Shown piece by piece: positions 12,605-14,211 of a DNA stretch of 14,211 nt. The first letter of the stretch is position 1. Each line of letters opens with the position of its first letter. This DNA is from Methanobacteriota archaeon (GTDB lineage Archaea; Thermoplasmatota; JASEFT01; JAUWIS01): the NCBI GenBank assembly GCA_030605245.1, contig JAUWIS010000008.1:1-14211 (forward strand). The letters run 5' to 3'. The position numbers and the translations under genes were made by a program. The notes below the pieces were generated by a model. The model was not told where the DNA came from, made no database searches, and worked only from the letters and a program-made list of their open reading frames with translations.

Positions 12605-14185
12605 ATGAAACTATTATTCATTCATTCAGACTACCTTGAATATGAGGCAAAAGAAAAACTAAAATTTGCTGAGGAGGTAAAGGAAAAAAGACACAGGGTT
12701 GAGGAATGTCTTGTTGTTTTCACAGCTGTTGAAAAAGATGATGAAAAAAACCCAGAGCAGGTTGTTAAAAATGCTGCTAAAGAAATAAAAGATGTTTCAG
12801 ACAAAGTAAAAACAAAAAGGATTGTGATTTATCCTTACGCGCATCTTTCATCCTCCCTTGCGTCACCCGAGACTGCTAAAAAAATTTTATTAGAAATGGA
12901 AAAAGCATTAAAGGATTACGATGTTGCCAGGGCACCTTTTGGCTGGTACAAATCATTCAAAATTTCCTGCAAAGGCCATCCTTTATCTGAGCTTTCAAGA
13001 ACTGTGACTTCTGAGGAAAAAGTAACAAGGGAGGAGGTTGTGAGTAAAATAAAAAGTGATTACTATATCCTTACACTTGGTGGAAAGGAAACAAGGATTG
13101 ATATTGAAAATCCTGATGAGGAAAAGATACCTGAACTTGCATTAAAAAAATATATTCAATCTGAGATTAACCCGCCATCAAAAGAGCCACCGTCCATAAA
13201 AGCCATGCAGAGACTTGAACTTGTGGACTATGAAATAGCTTCTGACCCTGGGCATTTCAGGTTTTACCCAAAAGGCACACTTGTTTTTAACCTTCTTAAA
13301 AAATGGGCTGATAAAACCGCTGAAAAACTTGGATGCATGGAGATTGAAACGCCGATACTTTATGACTGGGCGCAGGAGGACATAAAGGCCCAAACAAAAT
13401 CATTCCATTCCAGGCATTACACTGTTAAAACACCTGAGGAAAAAAGGGATTTTATTTTACGATTTGCTGGTGATTTTGGTTTGTTCAGAATGATGAAGGA
13501 CGCAAAAATCAGTTACAAGTCACTTCCTTTCAGGATGTATGAGCTCACAAACAGTTTCAGATACGAGCAGAGGGGTGAACTCTCAGGTTTAAGACGTCTC
13601 AGGGCTTTCAATATGCCTGATATTCATTCATTTACAAAAGACCTGGAGCAGGGATGGGATGAGTTCATAACATTGTACAAAAACTATGCTGATTTAGCAG
13701 ATGATACAGGTGCCGAGTATGCTGTTGTTTTCAGGGTTGTGAAGGAATACTATGAAGAATACAAAAACAAGATTGTTGAGCTTTTGAAATACTCGAAAAA
13801 ACCTGCGCTGATTGAGGTTTTATCAGGTAAAAAACATTACTGGGTTGCAAAGCATGAGTTCCAGGGCATAGACAGTGTTGGAGGAAATGTTCAGCTTTCA
13901 ACAATCCAGCTGGATATTGAGGATGCTGAAAGATACGGCATAGTATACTCTGACAATGACGGGAAAAAGAAAGGATGTATAATATGTCATTCATCAATAG
14001 GATCAATTGAAAGATGGATTTACACAATACTTGAGAATGCATTGAAAATGGAAAAACCAGAGTTGCCGTTCTGGCTTGCACCGACGCAGGTAAGGATTAT
14101 CCCTGTTTCAGATAGGTTTTTGGATGACTGCAAAAAAATTGCAGACCAGATGAATGCAAGAATAGACATTGATGACAGAAATTAA
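12605..14185 (+). CDS. thrS: Threonyl-tRNA synthetase, interrupted by an in-frame TAA
   Basis: It charges tRNA-Thr and removes mischarged serine. The N-terminal archaeal editing domain (about 1-145; HSDYLEYEAKEK, PFGWYKSFKISCKGHPL) is the D-aminoacyl-tRNA-deacylase-like type. The class II core follows: HFRFYPKGTLVFN (217-229), ILYDW, motif 2 FRYEQRGELSGLRRLRAF (318-335) and motif 3 GSIERWIYTILE (466-477). H341 and H462 match zinc ligands, but the usual cysteine position holds D290 (FAGDFGLF). The anticodon-binding domain starts near 488 (FWLAPTQVRIIPVSD) and stops at IDIDDRN, residue 526, well short of the 600 or more expected. TAA 14183-14185 replaces the Glu codon of the conserved RNEK stretch, and KLVKKIRHA continues in frame to the window edge. 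The nitroreductase end may hold its promoter (AATAAATA, about 12573-12580). Confidence 0.93.
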   Translation: MKLLFIHSDYLEYEAKEKLKFAEEVKEKRHRVEECLVVFTAVEKDDEKNPEQVVKNAAKEIKDVSDKVKTKRIVIYPYAHLSSSLASPETAKKILLEMEKALKDYDVARAPFGWYKSFKISCKGHPLSELSRTVTSEEKVTREEVVSKIKSDYYILTLGGKETRIDIENPDEEKIPELALKKYIQSEINPPSKEPPSIKAMQRLELVDYEIASDPGHFRFYPKGTLVFNLLKKWADKTAEKLGCMEIETPILYDWAQEDIKAQTKSFHSRHYTVKTPEEKRDFILRFAGDFGLFRMMKDAKISYKSLPFRMYELTNSFRYEQRGELSGLRRLRAFNMPDIHSFTKDLEQGWDEFITLYKNYADLADDTGAEYAVVFRVVKEYYEEYKNKIVELLKYSKKPALIEVLSGKKHYWVAKHEFQGIDSVGGNVQLSTIQLDIEDAERYGIVYSDNDGKKKGCIICHSSIGSIERWIYTILENALKMEKPELPFWLAPTQVRIIPVSDRFLDDCKKIADQMNARIDIDDRN

Positions 14186-14211
14186 AAACTCGTTAAAAAA
14201 ATCAGGCATGC
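14183..14211 (+). other. thrS: In-frame stop and continuing thrS reading frame, running off the window
   Basis: TAA at 14183-14185 is followed in the same frame by AAA CTC GTT AAA AAA ATC AGG CAT, translated KLVKKIRH. This matches the ThrRS anticodon-domain pattern RNEK-x3-KIR, with the Glu codon GAA changed to TAA by one base. The frame stays open to 14211. It is annotated apart from the CDS so the likely continuation is not lost. Confidence 0.8.

Noticed and set aside
1..14211. CRISPR array or insertion sequence
   Set aside because: No regularly spaced repeats of 24-40 bases and no transposase-like protein or terminal inverted repeats were seen.

Overview
The window comes from an archaeon with AT-rich DNA. 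The evidence is a set of archaeal information-processing genes: the small (DP1) subunit of the archaeal replicase PolD, a class I CCA-adding enzyme, a UPF0201 RNA-binding-domain protein, and a threonyl-tRNA synthetase with the archaeal D-aminoacyl-tRNA-deacylase-like editing domain. TATA-like boxes lie about 26-30 nt before several starts, some close enough to suggest leaderless or near-leaderless mRNAs, and Shine-Dalgarno sites appear within operons. The content looks euryarchaeal in a broad sense; I cannot name a genus or exclude a deep-branching lineage.

Layout. Bases 1-175 hold the 3' end of an unrecognised gene. A four-helix membrane protein follows (279-770); its stop codon abuts that of the convergent polB (771-2255, minus). 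Divergent from polB is a tight plus-strand unit: the UPF0201 protein, a 25-codon mini-ORF overlapping both neighbours by ATGA, and an AP-endonuclease-2-type TIM-barrel enzyme. Next comes a minus-strand cluster in the order thpR, cca, phosphoribosyltransferase (6215 down to 3594), two of whose members handle RNA 3' ends or cyclic phosphates. A 40-base imperfect duplication of the thpR 3' end sits just in front of cca.

From about 6216 to 9508 the character changes. There is a non-coding, regulatory-looking stretch, then a promoter with four GTAAC half-sites, then two overlapping small membrane-protein genes (69 and 53 aa). The first of these starts with a ribbon-helix-helix-like strand. Then comes a very AT-rich restriction-modification pair: a DNA methyltransferase with TSPPY and DPFIGSGTT motifs and a PD-(D/E)xK endonuclease, overlapping by ATGA. 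I read this as an acquired accessory island in an otherwise housekeeping neighbourhood. It is the part most likely to hold something undescribed.

After the island: an ATP-grasp ligase of unknown substrate, a 276-base gap with an antisense cysteine-rich frame lacking a normal start, a protein joining TPR repeats to a Rab/Ras-like GTPase domain, a nitroreductase, and thrS. The thrS frame is interrupted by an in-frame TAA exactly where the family has a conserved Glu codon, and homologous sequence continues in the same frame to the window edge. This is a nonsense mutation, a sequencing error or a truncated enzyme.
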